From: Knufia peltigerae
Lineage: Eukaryota; Ascomycota; Eurotiomycetes; Chaetothyriales; Trichomeriaceae
Direction of reading: 5' to 3'
DNA length: 64,000 bases
Assembly (NCBI GenBank): GCA_030247855.1
Contig: JAPDRN010000060.1
Span: 1 to 64,000, forward strand
In this document: positions 9,501 through 18,733 of the stretch, one piece after another
How positions within the stretch are numbered: the stretch's first letter is position 1
How the letters are laid out: the number at the start of each line of letters is the position of its first letter
Translations under genes and position numbers: made by a program
The notes under the pieces: generated by a model
Databases searched by the model: none
What the model was told of the DNA's origin: nothing
The model's input: only the letters and a program-made list of their open reading frames with translations

Positions 9501-11310
9501 GTAACCGATCTGGAGGAAGACTCTGACAAAATAGTCGGATATATTCATCCATTTCGATTGCATAATTGACTGTAGACACATGACTTTGATTTCCTTTCTC
9601 AATCATGTGGGCATACTCCGAGTTTTTCATTCGGGCTCGTCCTCGGCTCTGCATATACTGGATTGGGGTGTCGTAGAGATCAAAACGAACGACCAGATTA
9701 CACTGGGGAATGTCGATTCCTTCTTCAGCAACACTGGTGGAAAACATGACGTTGATAATTCCCGAACGAAATTGATCCATGACCGTTGCTTGATCTCTCC
9801 AATGGCTGGATTCTATGCTCTGTGGGTGGACGCCGACGAGGACGCCTGGCCTCAGGTTCGGGATAGCCGAAGACTCGAAAAGATCACAGAGAATGTATGC
9901 TGTGATTCTTTGTGCCACAAAAACTATTGCCCGAGTAGCTTTAGATTCAGCAAACCTCCTCTCAAGCTCGGTGAAGAGGCATTTGACTTTGGGTGAAACC
10001 TCTCGATCAACATCAAATCGCGGAGGACCAAAGTAATGCCCCCGGACAAGGGAAAAGGCTTGCTGAGCTTTTGCCAACTTGGCTCGTCGCCTATCACTGT
10101 CAGAGTCTTCATTATAGACTTTACTCTGCTCAAATTTTCGGATAACCGCGGTAGCTCCATGATCTGTCACTGCGATGGCGTACTTCCAGACTCGATCAGC
10201 CGCCCAAGTACCAAGTTGACGTGCGGCGTATTTTGAGAAGGTGAAGTACTTTTGCAAGTCTTCAATGAAACCACAAAGGGGACGGAGGCTGTGAGTCAAT
10301 TCAGTGTCAAACTCCATGCGCATAGGAGAGTAGGTCCAGCGAATATCTCTAGCTCTGGGAGCAAATTCAAAGACCGAGGCATCTTTGGTCGTGATAATCT
10401 TGCTCTGCAACAATTCCTCGAGCTCGCTCGTAACTCGACTAATATCGCGTTTCGAATCCACTGGAGACGCAGTCATGCCAAAGATGCGCGGCTTCTCACC
10501 CTTCCATTTGAGATAGTAGTCTCGTATTATGATGGCGTATGGATGACTCTTCTTGCAATGATGAGCCTCGTCAAAAATGAGCAGTGAGATTTGGCCAATG
10601 GTCAAGAAGGAGTGCATGAGGCATTGATCAAGGATAGCAGCTGTACAGACAATAACGCGATTTTTGACAAAGATATCCTCCCATTGCGCCTTTTTCCACA
10701 AGTCCTCGTTCGTCTCGCCAAAAAGTGCCATGGCGTTATGTGGTAGGTTATTGTTGAGAAACCGGGTCTGCTGCCTGGCCAAATGAACACTGTTGACCAA
10801 GAAGAAGACGATCTTGTGCGGCTTGCCATTGTTCCGGTCGAAGAGCTCTTGCTCCAGGAAATGGCGAATGAGTAGGGCTGCAATGAGGGTCTTCCCACTG
10901 CCAGTATCAAGAACAGCTATGACATTTTCATCCATGGCACGTTCGAAGAGTTCTTGTTGGTAGTCACGGGCTCGATTGATGATGCTGTCAGATTCTGCAT
11001 TGTCAGAGGAGGTCACATGCCGTTCATTGGAAGCTTGTTTCCGTATGTGTTCTTTCAAGATAGCCTTATCGGCCTCTTTGGTAACCTCGGCGGCCGTAGT
11101 TGAAAATGATGATCCATCTTGAGACTCTTCGTCTGATTCGGCTACCTCGTCTGCCTCGTCTGCATTAAGATCCATAAGATCACTTTCGGGAGACAATTGA
11201 ATGCCCTGTTGGTTGTCCGTCGAAGCAGGATCATCCATGAGTGTCATGAGAAGTTCTTCTGTAGATGGCTCCTCTGATTTTGGTTTTGGTTTTGGTTTTC
11301 GTGCCCACAT
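6571..11310 (-). CDS. dcl1: Dicer-like protein 1
   Basis: Ribonuclease III enzyme that cuts double-stranded RNA into small RNAs for RNA silencing (quelling, antiviral or meiotic silencing in other fungi). One uninterrupted 1579-codon frame from ATG 11310. Order of domains: acidic N-terminus; DExD/H helicase with Walker A DTGSGKT (residues 135-141) and DEAH box IFDEAHHC (about 247); MTASP motif III; C-terminal helicase with TSVAEEGIDIPQC and a motif VI with SRGRARMKNS; Dicer dimerisation domain around residues 640-740; a PAZ-like linker; RNase IIIa with YERLEFIGDSLL (about 1100) and DVCEAMIGA; RNase IIIb with RMEFLGDACLDW (about 1305) and ADLVESYLGA; a C-terminal dsRNA-binding region (about 1495-1540). 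All catalytic acidic positions I can check are present. The length and helicase sequence fit the DCL1 rather than the DCL2 branch. It is divergent from the EF-hand gene. Confidence 0.95.
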   Translation of the reverse strand: MWARKPKPKPKSEEPSTEELLMTLMDDPASTDNQQGIQLSPESDLMDLNADEADEVAESDEESQDGSSFSTTAAEVTKEADKAILKEHIRKQASNERHVTSSDNAESDSIINRARDYQQELFERAMDENVIAVLDTGSGKTLIAALLIRHFLEQELFDRNNGKPHKIVFFLVNSVHLARQQTRFLNNNLPHNAMALFGETNEDLWKKAQWEDIFVKNRVIVCTAAILDQCLMHSFLTIGQISLLIFDEAHHCKKSHPYAIIIRDYYLKWKGEKPRIFGMTASPVDSKRDISRVTSELEELLQSKIITTKDASVFEFAPRARDIRWTYSPMRMEFDTELTHSLRPLCGFIEDLQKYFTFSKYAARQLGTWAADRVWKYAIAVTDHGATAVIRKFEQSKVYNEDSDSDRRRAKLAKAQQAFSLVRGHYFGPPRFDVDREVSPKVKCLFTELERRFAESKATRAIVFVAQRITAYILCDLFESSAIPNLRPGVLVGVHPQSIESSHWRDQATVMDQFRSGIINVMFSTSVAEEGIDIPQCNLVVRFDLYDTPIQYMQSRGRARMKNSEYAHMIEKGNQSHVSTVNYAIEMDEYIRLFCQSLPPDRLLGSGTKLKQLMAKDASCPRFKTPTGAVASHTNSLLLLSRYVDSLERVEARSREIYEEIIDAEKNTFQYKVILPTTNDPRAAQVKGALGDHKANKVLARRSAAWRCCVKLRKAELLDTNLDSVFGKVKPHNHNARLAVDERKEIYPKKLKPDFWRDSGVGTESLPAKLFVTRVAVGTLSTSTATNSLLLFTRAPLPTIPKFPVFVDENVEKSIFFDRMQEPVQINERQIQALTDFTVNAVLKDLFQKTFASDPNFMSYWLAPPACTPLGSSFETFVNMDELLLAGHTQRRRWIPATSPDDGLKQAAEWCQAFLVDPGSGKFRYFTRNIDHAKTIWDVPPEPSIRLGKKFKNSIIAFSDSTYGKRRKDAALCATRYDPYQPVIKAKVVLAGRNFLQKYGPGEQRFDECDIAPQPLNIGRISVDTAVFGQMWPSILHRLESYLIVREPYLKLGLPEVPLDLALESFTMENSAITDITTAGEPGVDESDALPKKAPLNYERLEFIGDSLLKMMTTIAVFIHTTCNEEGMHCKRMEMLANRRLCSTASKPEYELFQYIRAASEPHWATTWYPEFIEQIPDRAERRIVVKSGFKSHPLGMKTIADVCEAMIGACIMTSQNLPVEEKLDLGIRAITKLVDDPYHDFQSWRDVRALYKRPTWCLQMNDPVADDLATTVEQITGYKFKYPRLLRSAFTHSSDQNSTVPDLQRMEFLGDACLDWVSIWWLFSKNATRGPQWLTEHKMAMVSNRFLSALAVVLGFHKLIYAESMKVYEDIGRYSAMVQEKYEQGPVERDFWTRLDPGSSPPKALADLVESYLGAVLLDSNFNLREIEIFFEKHVKWFFENIETYDSFAKLHPTTHLLKLLIHRFQCHDNSSTTIEETTTTTTRGDHDEDDDDEGAGDQSIGGITAHVAWIVHGRVVATGKGHGVGYAKLKASRVALKILSKLSVDEFRRKWGCNCDLRCKGSKKKGDRTDVMHDEVE

Positions 11311-11849
11311 TGCGACGAAAACGCTGAGAATGGCAGATTAGCAGAGCAAACGAAGGGACTGTTGGAGGAAGATCGGTAGTGAAGCAAACAACCCATTTCA
11401 ATTTCGACCGGACTAAAACCTCCTTCACCAATTCCTGGGTTTCTCATGTTGTAATTGTTTTACCCAGTGGGTGGTGGTTGACAAGTTGTATGGATGAACA
11501 GTGAAGGCATCGAGGAGTTTCTCGCAAGATTAAATTACTGTAACTAAGTCACACCCGAATTTAAGCTCTAGGTACCCGGAGGCGAAGGCGTTGATCGTCA
11601 GGAACAATTAAATTCAGGCGCCATGGGCGGGAGTCCCTTAGGCGAGAGAACCACCCCGTTGGTGCTAAGTTCACGGGGCAATTCCAGGCCTATCAAGGTA
11701 CTTCACATTGTGTCATGATTACATTGCCGCATTGTATGAGACTCTTGCAACATTCTCACAATGCAATGAGTACTCCATACCAACTCCCTATATCTCGTTA
11801 AACCTATCAATATTAAGTTCTCACTATACGTTGTCTACTTTCAAACGCA
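11311..11849. promoter_or_regulatory. Shared upstream region of dcl1 and the EF-hand gene
   Basis: A 539-bp divergent spacer that must hold both promoters. No further gene is visible. A TATA-like element is not obvious on either side. Confidence 0.5.
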
Positions 11850-12521
11850 ATGAAACCATCACTCGGCGCATGTTTCTTATTATTCGCCCTGGCCAGCGCA
11901 CACGGTCAACACTCTCACGAAGACACGGTAAGACCAGAAGATGACTGGGCGTTGTACCACATGCAAGAAGAACATCGTACGTCAACCACACGACTCCTGG
12001 ATCTGAATGCTCTTTTTCCTTCTAACAAGTACGCTTTGTCGGCAGACATATCCAATTTCGACCCATCATCCTTCTTCTCCCTTCACGACTTCAACAATGA
12101 CGGAGTCTGGACACCCGACGAGGTGCGCAGGACGTACGGTCTCGACGACGAATCTCTACGCACCACGGCCGGCGATGTAAAGGACAAGGCCGTGCTAGAG
12201 GTCTTCAAGATCTTCGACCTTGCCAACAGCGGCGTCATCACGCGCGACCAGTGGCTAGACGGGGTCCGGGCGGGCAAGAAGTTGCCAGACTCGGGCCTGG
12301 GGCCTGGCCACCACGGCGACGACGAGTACGAGTACGAAATCCACCATTTCGAAAAATTCCACGACGAAAACACGAAAGAGGAAGACCTGATCCATCCCGA
12401 AGACATTGCGCATTTCAAGAAACATGACATGATGGAGGACGAGGCGGAGCGGGTGTTGCGAGAACAGCGACAGAATATCGTGGAGAAGAATATCCCCATG
12501 AAGTTCCGAAAACAACAGTAA
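11850..12521 (+). CDS. Secretory EF-hand protein, Ssp120/nucleobindin-like
   Basis: Predicted secretory-pathway protein of 200 residues. It begins with a signal peptide (MKPSLGACFLLFALASAHG). Exons 11850-11976 and 12046-12521 join at GAACATC to ACATATCC, giving EEHHISNFDPSSFF, the form expected in this family. The first EF-hand loop, DFNNDGVWTPDE, has good calcium ligands; the second, DLANSGVITRDQ, is degenerate. A His/Asp/Glu-rich segment follows (HHGDDEYEYEIHHFEKFHDE), then a charged helical tail; there is no HDEL signal. Yeast Ssp120 has this layout and works with the cargo receptor Emp47 at the ER-Golgi interface; that role is only inferred here. The 69-nt intron has no stop and keeps the frame, so an unspliced mRNA would encode 23 extra residues. 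Convergent with TRM12, 198 bp apart. Confidence 0.78.
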   Translation: MKPSLGACFLLFALASAHGQHSHEDTVRPEDDWALYHMQEEHRTSTTRLLDLNALFPSNKYALSADISNFDPSSFFSLHDFNNDGVWTPDEVRRTYGLDDESLRTTAGDVKDKAVLEVFKIFDLANSGVITRDQWLDGVRAGKKLPDSGLGPGHHGDDEYEYEIHHFEKFHDENTKEEDLIHPEDIAHFKKHDMMEDEAERVLREQRQNIVEKNIPMKFRKQQ

Positions 12522-12719
12522 TAAACCACAATATACAAAAGTACACCGAAAGAGAAAAAAGAGGGACAAGGTTTGGTTTCTGACTACGAGTTCGTGTCCC
12601 TCGGAGGCTCCTTGTCTACAACAAACCAGAAGCGAGACAGACGCATGGTGTGTATTCTGTAAGATAGATGCTCAAAGAGGGGCCAAGGAAAGAAAAAGGG
12701 GAGGAACATGGTTCTTTTC

Positions 12720-14297
12720 TTATCCATTTGGATTGGTCTGGATAATATGGACATCATAGACACAATGCATGACACCAGGCGCATAGGTCTTGACCTGCTC
12801 GACGTGGTCGCAAGATACCGACCATGCCATGTCTGACTCTTGTGCCGAGAACTGCCTCTTGACAAGACTCGCGATGTCGTGGGTGATTTCTGTCTTTTTC
12901 TTTTCGATGTCACGAACGTCGACATTCTCATGGATGTGCAGCCACCCTTCCCCGTTGGTGTCGTGTCGGCCACAAATGGCCTTGACGGCGTTCTCCCAAC
13001 TCCCTCTCGACGTGGGCAAGAGGCCCAGGTTCGCATGTCTGATGTCCAACGCCACTCCAGCCTTTTGGATCTCTCCCATGACTTTATCCGTCCATTTGTT
13101 GTCACCCAGGAACGCGACGCACCTGATTTTTGGTTGTCTTCCACGATCATGATCATGACCATTGCCGTCGTCTGCTTCGTCTCGGCCGATACTCCTCGCG
13201 ACATCGGCCGGCGTCTGATTCACCATGCTTCCGTTCTCATCGACCCTGATAACCAGACATGACCACCCATTCGCCTCACAACCCCTTCTCAACCCTTCGA
13301 TGCTCCAAGGGTTGATGTCCCACCCGTAGACCCTCCGCACCCCTCGCGTCAGGTAACAAAAGGCAAAGTATCCTATCCCTACGTAGAAGTCGATCACATC
13401 CATTTTCTGGTGTTGGGAAGCGTCGGTCGTCAGACCCGGGAACGTGACATTGTCTCTGCCACTACAAGTGTCATTGTCATGTTCGCCCCCTCCTCCGGAG
13501 CTTCCCGTACCGGTAGGTATTCCCAATATCCTAGCCTTTTCCGATGTATTCCCCCTGCTGAACATTGTGTAAAGTGGTGCCCAATACTGAGTGATACCCT
13601 TGTGTTGGACGGTCGACGTCCAGAAAGCGGCTGAAAAGTCTCGAGAAGTCGGATTCGAACTCGCCCCCGAATCCAAAGTGTGGCCCCAACCTCCATAGAC
13701 GGGTAAGAGACCAGAAGGACTACGCATGACATTTTCTTTTTTTTGTTGCTGATGTTTGGATGTCCTTTCGGTGTCGTCGACATCGGGACCTAAAGGACCA
13801 TGGGTGTCGTGGTCAATAGTTTCATCTTGCGCGGCCGCAATTGGAGCGTTGATGGCGATCCTATCAATCTTTTGGTTCCCGGCTCCGAACCCGATCTCCG
13901 CTATACATTGGAACAAGATTGTCTTGTCACCCTCGGACAGCGTCGAGTACACTTCCGTCCAACGTTGATTGTGCGTGGGAAAGTTATGCGGCAAGAGCAA
14001 GAGAGGAGGGTAACTCGTGTATCGTTTAGGTATGTCAGACGGTGACAACGACAACGATGGCAATGGACTCGAGTCTGATGTCTCTGCAGGAGAAGCCGTC
14101 TGCTGTTCAGACAAGGTCGAATCTCGTATATTCGCCGTCGCCGTATGTAGCTCCGTCTCCGTATCCGAACAACAAGTAGAATCAAGTATTGGAATGCCTG
14201 ATTTTTTGCAAAACGCAAGGATACCTCTGACCAATGGGTTTCGTATTGGTTTTTTCCGTTTCATCCTCTGCTGCTGCTGAGAGAGATGCTGAGTCAT
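12720..14297 (-). CDS. TRM12: tRNA wybutosine-synthesizing protein 2 (Trm12/TYW2)
   Basis: Transfers the 3-amino-3-carboxypropyl group of S-adenosylmethionine to 4-demethylwyosine at position 37 of tRNA-Phe, a step of wybutosine synthesis. Single exon, 525 residues from ATG 14297; the upstream in-frame GTG was not taken as start. The N-terminal half contains low-complexity Ser/Thr/Pro stretches. The core has ITQYWAPLYTMFSRGN, then the Rossmann SAM loop DFYVGIGYFAFCYL, the acidic strand YGWDINPWSIEGLRRGC, the motif ANLGLLPTS in place of the NPPY of related methyltransferases, and LHIHENV near the end. These are typical of the Trm5/TYW2 family, and the carboxypropyl branch fits best. A Gly/Ser-rich insertion (GIPTGTGSSGGGGEHDND) sits just before the SAM loop. 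The start overlaps an unrelated plus-strand frame. Confidence 0.9.
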   Translation of the reverse strand: MTQHLSQQQQRMKRKKPIRNPLVRGILAFCKKSGIPILDSTCCSDTETELHTATANIRDSTLSEQQTASPAETSDSSPLPSLSLSPSDIPKRYTSYPPLLLLPHNFPTHNQRWTEVYSTLSEGDKTILFQCIAEIGFGAGNQKIDRIAINAPIAAAQDETIDHDTHGPLGPDVDDTERTSKHQQQKKENVMRSPSGLLPVYGGWGHTLDSGASSNPTSRDFSAAFWTSTVQHKGITQYWAPLYTMFSRGNTSEKARILGIPTGTGSSGGGGEHDNDTCSGRDNVTFPGLTTDASQHQKMDVIDFYVGIGYFAFCYLTRGVRRVYGWDINPWSIEGLRRGCEANGWSCLVIRVDENGSMVNQTPADVARSIGRDEADDGNGHDHDRGRQPKIRCVAFLGDNKWTDKVMGEIQKAGVALDIRHANLGLLPTSRGSWENAVKAICGRHDTNGEGWLHIHENVDVRDIEKKKTEITHDIASLVKRQFSAQESDMAWSVSCDHVEQVKTYAPGVMHCVYDVHIIQTNPNG

Positions 14298-14893
14298 GTC
14301 CACTCGACAATTAAGTAGTGCATCACACGAAGACGAAAATGCGAGTATTTGTTCGGATGTTCTGTCGGGTAAGAAACTTATGGTTTGGGTCGATCATACG
14401 TTTCTTATTAAACTTGTCATTTTAAAGCCATTTGAATACAGTTGTAACAAGGCTGTTTCATTTATTGTCATGATCACTCTGTATGGTACAGGCGGAAGAA
14501 AGAAGAAAGTATCGCAAGGCTGTGGATATTTTTCTTATATAATAACCCAAATGACAAGGCTGAAGCCTTGTCGCGACGAGCCCTTTTCTTTTATTTTGTT
14601 TCTACTTTACAGAACTCACTCTGGGCTCTACTCCATAATATTCATACTACAAACACTACAGATCGAACCTCAATATGTCAGGTAAATATTTCCCTCTTAG
14701 ATGAAAAGTGAAAAGTTTCATATGACATGAGATTTGTTACATGTGCTTTGTATGGAGCGAACATTACTACTACTACTACTACCACCACCATCATCACACC
14801 GTCCGTATTGCTTTGTCAACTGGACTAGTAGGACGTCGCCTCCGCATCTTATCGTACACCTTTTCCCTCCTCTTAATTTTCAATCAGCAATCA
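14298..14893. other. Intergenic, with (TAC)n/(CAC)n microsatellite
   Basis: Promoter side of TRM12 and 3' side of the duplicated-motif protein. A trinucleotide run of TAC then CAC/CAT units lies at about 14764-14797. A 129-codon plus-strand frame starting at 14296 is not recognisable. Confidence 0.5.
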
Positions 14894-15560
14894 TTAAGGA
14901 TCAATCTCGCTCCCTTTCGTCGGATGCACTGCTTCTGGCAACGCCTTTTCGAGTTTCTCCGGAGCAACCTTTTGAACCGAGTCTGGGACGACACTGTCTC
15001 CCGTGGCGTGGCTCTTGCCGCCACCGCTCATGCTGGCCGTACTTTTACTTTGACCTCCATCGGTCTCGGTCGGGTGGACACTTTCGGGCAGTGCTTTCTC
15101 GAGACCCTCCGGAGCAGCGCGTTGGACTGGATCAGGCACGGCGCTGGGCCCCGTGGCGTGCGACCGCCCACCATCACTGTCCGGACGACTAGTTGCCTTT
15201 TCGCCGATCTTGGATTCGACGTGTGTGGCCAGGGAGTCGTCGTTCCTAGGATGTTCAGGGATTGGTTTCGTTCCGTCTTCTATCAAAGTATCCCGGAAGG
15301 ATGGTTAGCCATGTTCTTGTTGACGTGTGGCTTGTACAGCTTCCAAGGTAGAATCAGAGCATGGGAGGGAACTAAATGATAGAAGATTCAATACCATTAT
15401 TCTTGTATGCGTCATTCGTAGGACCACTCTGAGAAGTCCCGATTGTTCTTGGACCGGAAGAGACGAATGTTCGTAGTGGTGTCCCAGTGCCGGTGCCGAT
15501 AAGTAGGTTTGATATTCGAGGCATCATACGCTGGACGAGAAATTGGGATCTGTACGCCAT
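14894..15560 (-). CDS. Small protein with duplicated SHATG...VHPT motif
   Basis: Function unknown; I recognise only a general resemblance to small fungal hypothetical proteins. Exons 15560-15395 and 15279-14894 join in frame (KNN to EDGTKPIPEHP) across a 115-nt intron, giving 183 residues. The N-terminus (MAYRSQFLVQRMMPRISNLL) is basic, hydroxylated and free of acidic residues, like a mitochondrial presequence. The rest is hydrophilic and probably disordered. A 32-residue motif occurs twice, at residues 95-126 and 145-176, with 25 identical positions: SHATG, VPD, VQ, APE, LEKALPE and VHPT are shared. Low-complexity hydrophilic repeats of this kind are common in stress-induced proteins, but that is inference. 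The exon joint is good; expression is unproven. Confidence 0.62.
14918..15013 (-). repeat. Coding repeat copy 2 (C-terminal)
   Basis: Encodes the second copy of the 32-residue motif, exactly 150 bp downstream of copy 1 on the coding strand. It shares 25 of 32 residues with copy 1. Confidence 0.8.
15068..15163 (-). repeat. Coding repeat copy 1
   Basis: Encodes the first copy of the 32-residue motif beginning SHATGPSAVPD and ending ESVHPT. Confidence 0.8.
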
Positions 15561-16543
15561 GATTGGTTTTTTGTCTTTTTTCTCTGTGGTGAATTCGACT
15601 CGATAAATTGTGATGTATGTAGACTTATTATGTATGCATAGAAGGGAGGTTATTTCAAAAAACCCAGCGGATGAAAAGCAATATTTAAGTCAGATATATC
15701 TTTCCAAGGTTAGGAAGTAAAGTAGCCCACACCACATTACTGAGTAAGTGATCTTTGGTGGGAGCCGGACCTGAAGCCATCCTGTATCCTGAATTGCGGT
15801 GATGACGAAGATGGCAATAGACTCATGATGGTGATCTCATTATTGTGTGTCGTTTGATGTGCGTATTCGCATTTCCCACACGGAGACTGATACGAGTAAC
15901 ATTTTGCGCGATCAAAGTAAACCACTTGTCGATCAAACTCGATATCATATGCCGTGGTACCACCAGCAAGATCGAGGTCTCGGGATTATGGTCCGTGGGA
16001 CGATGATGCCTTGATGTTGAAAAGGACCAACAAGCAGAAAGACAAGAAAGGGCGGGAAGAGAATGAGGTCAGTAACTACTCGAACCAAGGGGGCCATTTT
16101 TCGGAACAATCTATCACCGATCTCCGATGTAAGAAAGAAAAGAAAGTGACAAGGATCCTGATCATCCTTTTTCAAGAACAAACAAAAGGGAGTGAACAGT
16201 AAAATCAAGTGATTCATCGACAGTTTTAATGTCTTCTTTTTGGCCGTCGGGTGATACCCTTTGGAAGATAAAAAGGAATTCTAGTACAGAGAGTAGCAAC
16301 AAACATCATATCCCGTACTTGTAATCCCCTAAAACAAAAGGGAAAAACAAACCCACAACTCCTTTATTTTCGAATAATGCTCCATGATGGGTATCCCAAA
16401 ACCCAAAGCCCAATGCTTGTGCCCTTCATATCTCACATTGTGCGAATTTTGTGTGGTAAAATGGTGTTATATAATATGCCTTGTCCAGATTCCGAACCAC
16501 CCGGGGAAAAACAAAACAAAAATACCTAGGTACTGAGGTAGAT
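15561..16543. other. Intergenic between duplicated-motif protein and GT71 gene
   Basis: About 980 bp, AT-rich in parts. It serves as promoter of the small protein (-) and 3' region of the mannosyltransferase (-). The frames present are short and not gene-like. Confidence 0.5.
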
Positions 16544-18733
16544 CTAACCACTCATACCAACATCTCTGGCCTGTTGTATCATCATATTCAAAAGATCCTT
16601 TTCTTCCTGTGTAAAGTCCTTCTTGAGAGGAGCGTCGGTCGTCAAACAACACATGTTGCTCTCTTCCAACTGCCAAGCCCCGGGCTCTCGGATATCCTTA
16701 GGCTCGATCAGGTAGTGTTCAAACTTGCCGAATTTCCTCTTCTTCTTGTCAGCGAATTTGTTGTCCTGGAGCCAACCGTTGAACCACAATGGATTGCCGT
16801 CCAGGTCGAGATGGAGAAGTTGTGGTGAACAAATGGTATAGGTTTCAGGTTCGCTCTTCACCTCCGGCACTGCCACCGAATCGTCGTCGACCTCCTCTTC
16901 GACCTCAATCTCTTCCTCCGATTCATTGCCGTCGGCGTCAAGATGGATCTGCTTCTTCTTCGTCATCACCTTCTTCTTGGGACGGTCCTTCTTCTCCTCT
17001 TCCGAGGGCTTGGGGGGCTGTACGAGACCCATGGTGCCGGCGTCACCTTGGTGGAAGGCGTAGTCTTGGTCGCCCACGAGTTCCCATCCGAGCCAGAATG
17101 TCTCCTTGTCACCTACGAAATCCGATTAGTAGGTGGACTCATCAAAATCACGTCAACGCAACATACCATAGACCATGTCGTAGACGCCGACTCTACCCTC
17201 GTCCTTGTTACCATCTCGGTCGGGGCCGTTCATTCTCGTAACGAGCAAAAGGGCAATAAAGTGCTTCCACTTGTCAACGACAATCACACCAGATTCCTGC
17301 TGGTGACCACTGTCACCGGTCCAGAAGCGGCTTTGTTTCACCTGTCTCGAGATTGGTTTGGGCAGAATCTGCTGAAGCCAACGTTTCTTCGACTCGGGCA
17401 TGATCAGTCGGTCTCTGAAGAAAAGAGCACCTGTTTTTCGGTAGGCCGGGTCGTCAAACAATACTTCTGGGTTTTTCATGAACAAGCTGTCCGCATCGAT
17501 GAAGATGACTTCTCGGAAGCTGGAATGCAAAATTGCAAAGGGTTTGGCTGCCCAACCAGCCAACTTCCAGCCCTCATCGTTCACCATTTGGGCAATGTCT
17601 CGCGTCACGACACCATCGAGAGCCTCCAGATCCTGACGATAATCTTCGCTCAAATCGGAATCTCCCAAATACATGACTTCAACTGGAAGGTCGCATCCTA
17701 GTTTTCGGAAGATGGGGATGGTTGTCAAGAGATACGGTGCTTGATCGTCTCCGGCCGTAAGGACAAGGCCTCGCCCTCCCTTTTTGAAGTGGGAGTGCAA
17801 GGTCATATGATCAGGGAAATAAGGCGCCGTCCACGGGAAAAGCAACTGGCCAAACTTGACCAGGAAATAGCGGTACGCCTCGTAGGAATGAATGGTTTGT
17901 GCAATTCCTGATTCCGCCAGGTCGTCGGATGTCGATTGATGAACGTGATGGCGAAGATACTGAATAACATCGTCCCGAACATAGCTACCACCTTCCTCGT
18001 CAAAGGCCAGATGAAGGTCTTCCCAAGCCTCGAAGAATTTCTTATATTCACGAACTCGCAGACCCATCTCCCGCAACTTCTCCTTGCCGGTGCCTTCAAC
18101 AGGGCGAAGTAAGTCTCGACCTTCCATCTCGCCAGGCATGAGGCTGATGACTCGGGTCAAGGCCTTCTCGAACTTGGGACGCTCAGAAAAGTGGGTAGAA
18201 TCTGCCGTCGATGCCTTTTGAGTTGAACCTTTCGGCGGCTTCGCTGGCTCCTCGTCAATGGGCTCTTCACCACCCTCTTGGCTGACACGGGATGGCGATT
18301 TTGGATCCTGGGCTGGAGGTCGAGGATCTGCCGGAACCACGGGTTGAAGAAGTTCTTCAGCGGAGGGTGCTTTGAACGGTGCCTCGCCTTGTCCTTGGGG
18401 ATTGGCTGGGTACTCGGCAACCGGATCAAGCACTGGAACATTCGGCTGCTGTGGTGGTGCATTGGGGTTTGGCTTGAGAACGACTTCAGGGTCGGCCGTA
18501 TACTCTTTCAGTTTATCGGCGGGGGTCCTCGGTCGTGATTGGAGAGTCGGGTCGGAGCCAGAAGATGAGAGGAAATAGATTAATGGAACACATATTAGAA
18601 CTAGAATAATGATGGCTGTTTGGCGATTTTTGAGTGCCCTCCGAGGTGGTCCGGCATATGGCAACCCCGGAAAAGAGCGACCCTCTTTGAGAGGATGTTG
18701 CCTGGGGGTGAACATGTCGTCCGAAACCCGCAT
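16544..18733 (-). CDS. Alpha-1,3-mannosyltransferase, MNN1 family (GT71)
   Basis: Type II Golgi glycosyltransferase that adds alpha-1,3-linked mannose to N- or O-glycans. Exons 18733-17167 and 17112-16544 give 711 residues; the 54-nt intron joins VYG to DKETFWLGWEL. A short cytosolic tail is followed by one membrane anchor (AIIILVLICVPLIYFLSSS, about residues 39-57), a Pro-rich stem (60-170), then the GT domain. In it are LTAGDDQAPYLLTTIPIFR, VEVMYLGDSDLS, the metal-binding strand VIFIDADSLFMKNPEVLF with the DxD motif, ALFFRDR, and WTGDSGHQQESGVIVVDK. The second exon carries WLGWELVGDQDYAFH and a C-terminal region ending near CLTTDAPLKKDFT. A strongly charged 55-residue Lys/Glu insertion (about residues 556-611) interrupts the catalytic domain. 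Acceptor and exact linkage cannot be told from sequence. Confidence 0.87.

Noticed and set aside
13640..13680. tRNA T-loop-like string (GGATTCGAACTC)
   Set aside because: It is inside TRM12 coding sequence and no cloverleaf can be formed around it.
14296..14685. 129-codon plus-strand frame overlapping the TRM12 start
   Set aside because: Composition is non-coding-like and it overlaps the start of a clear gene on the other strand.
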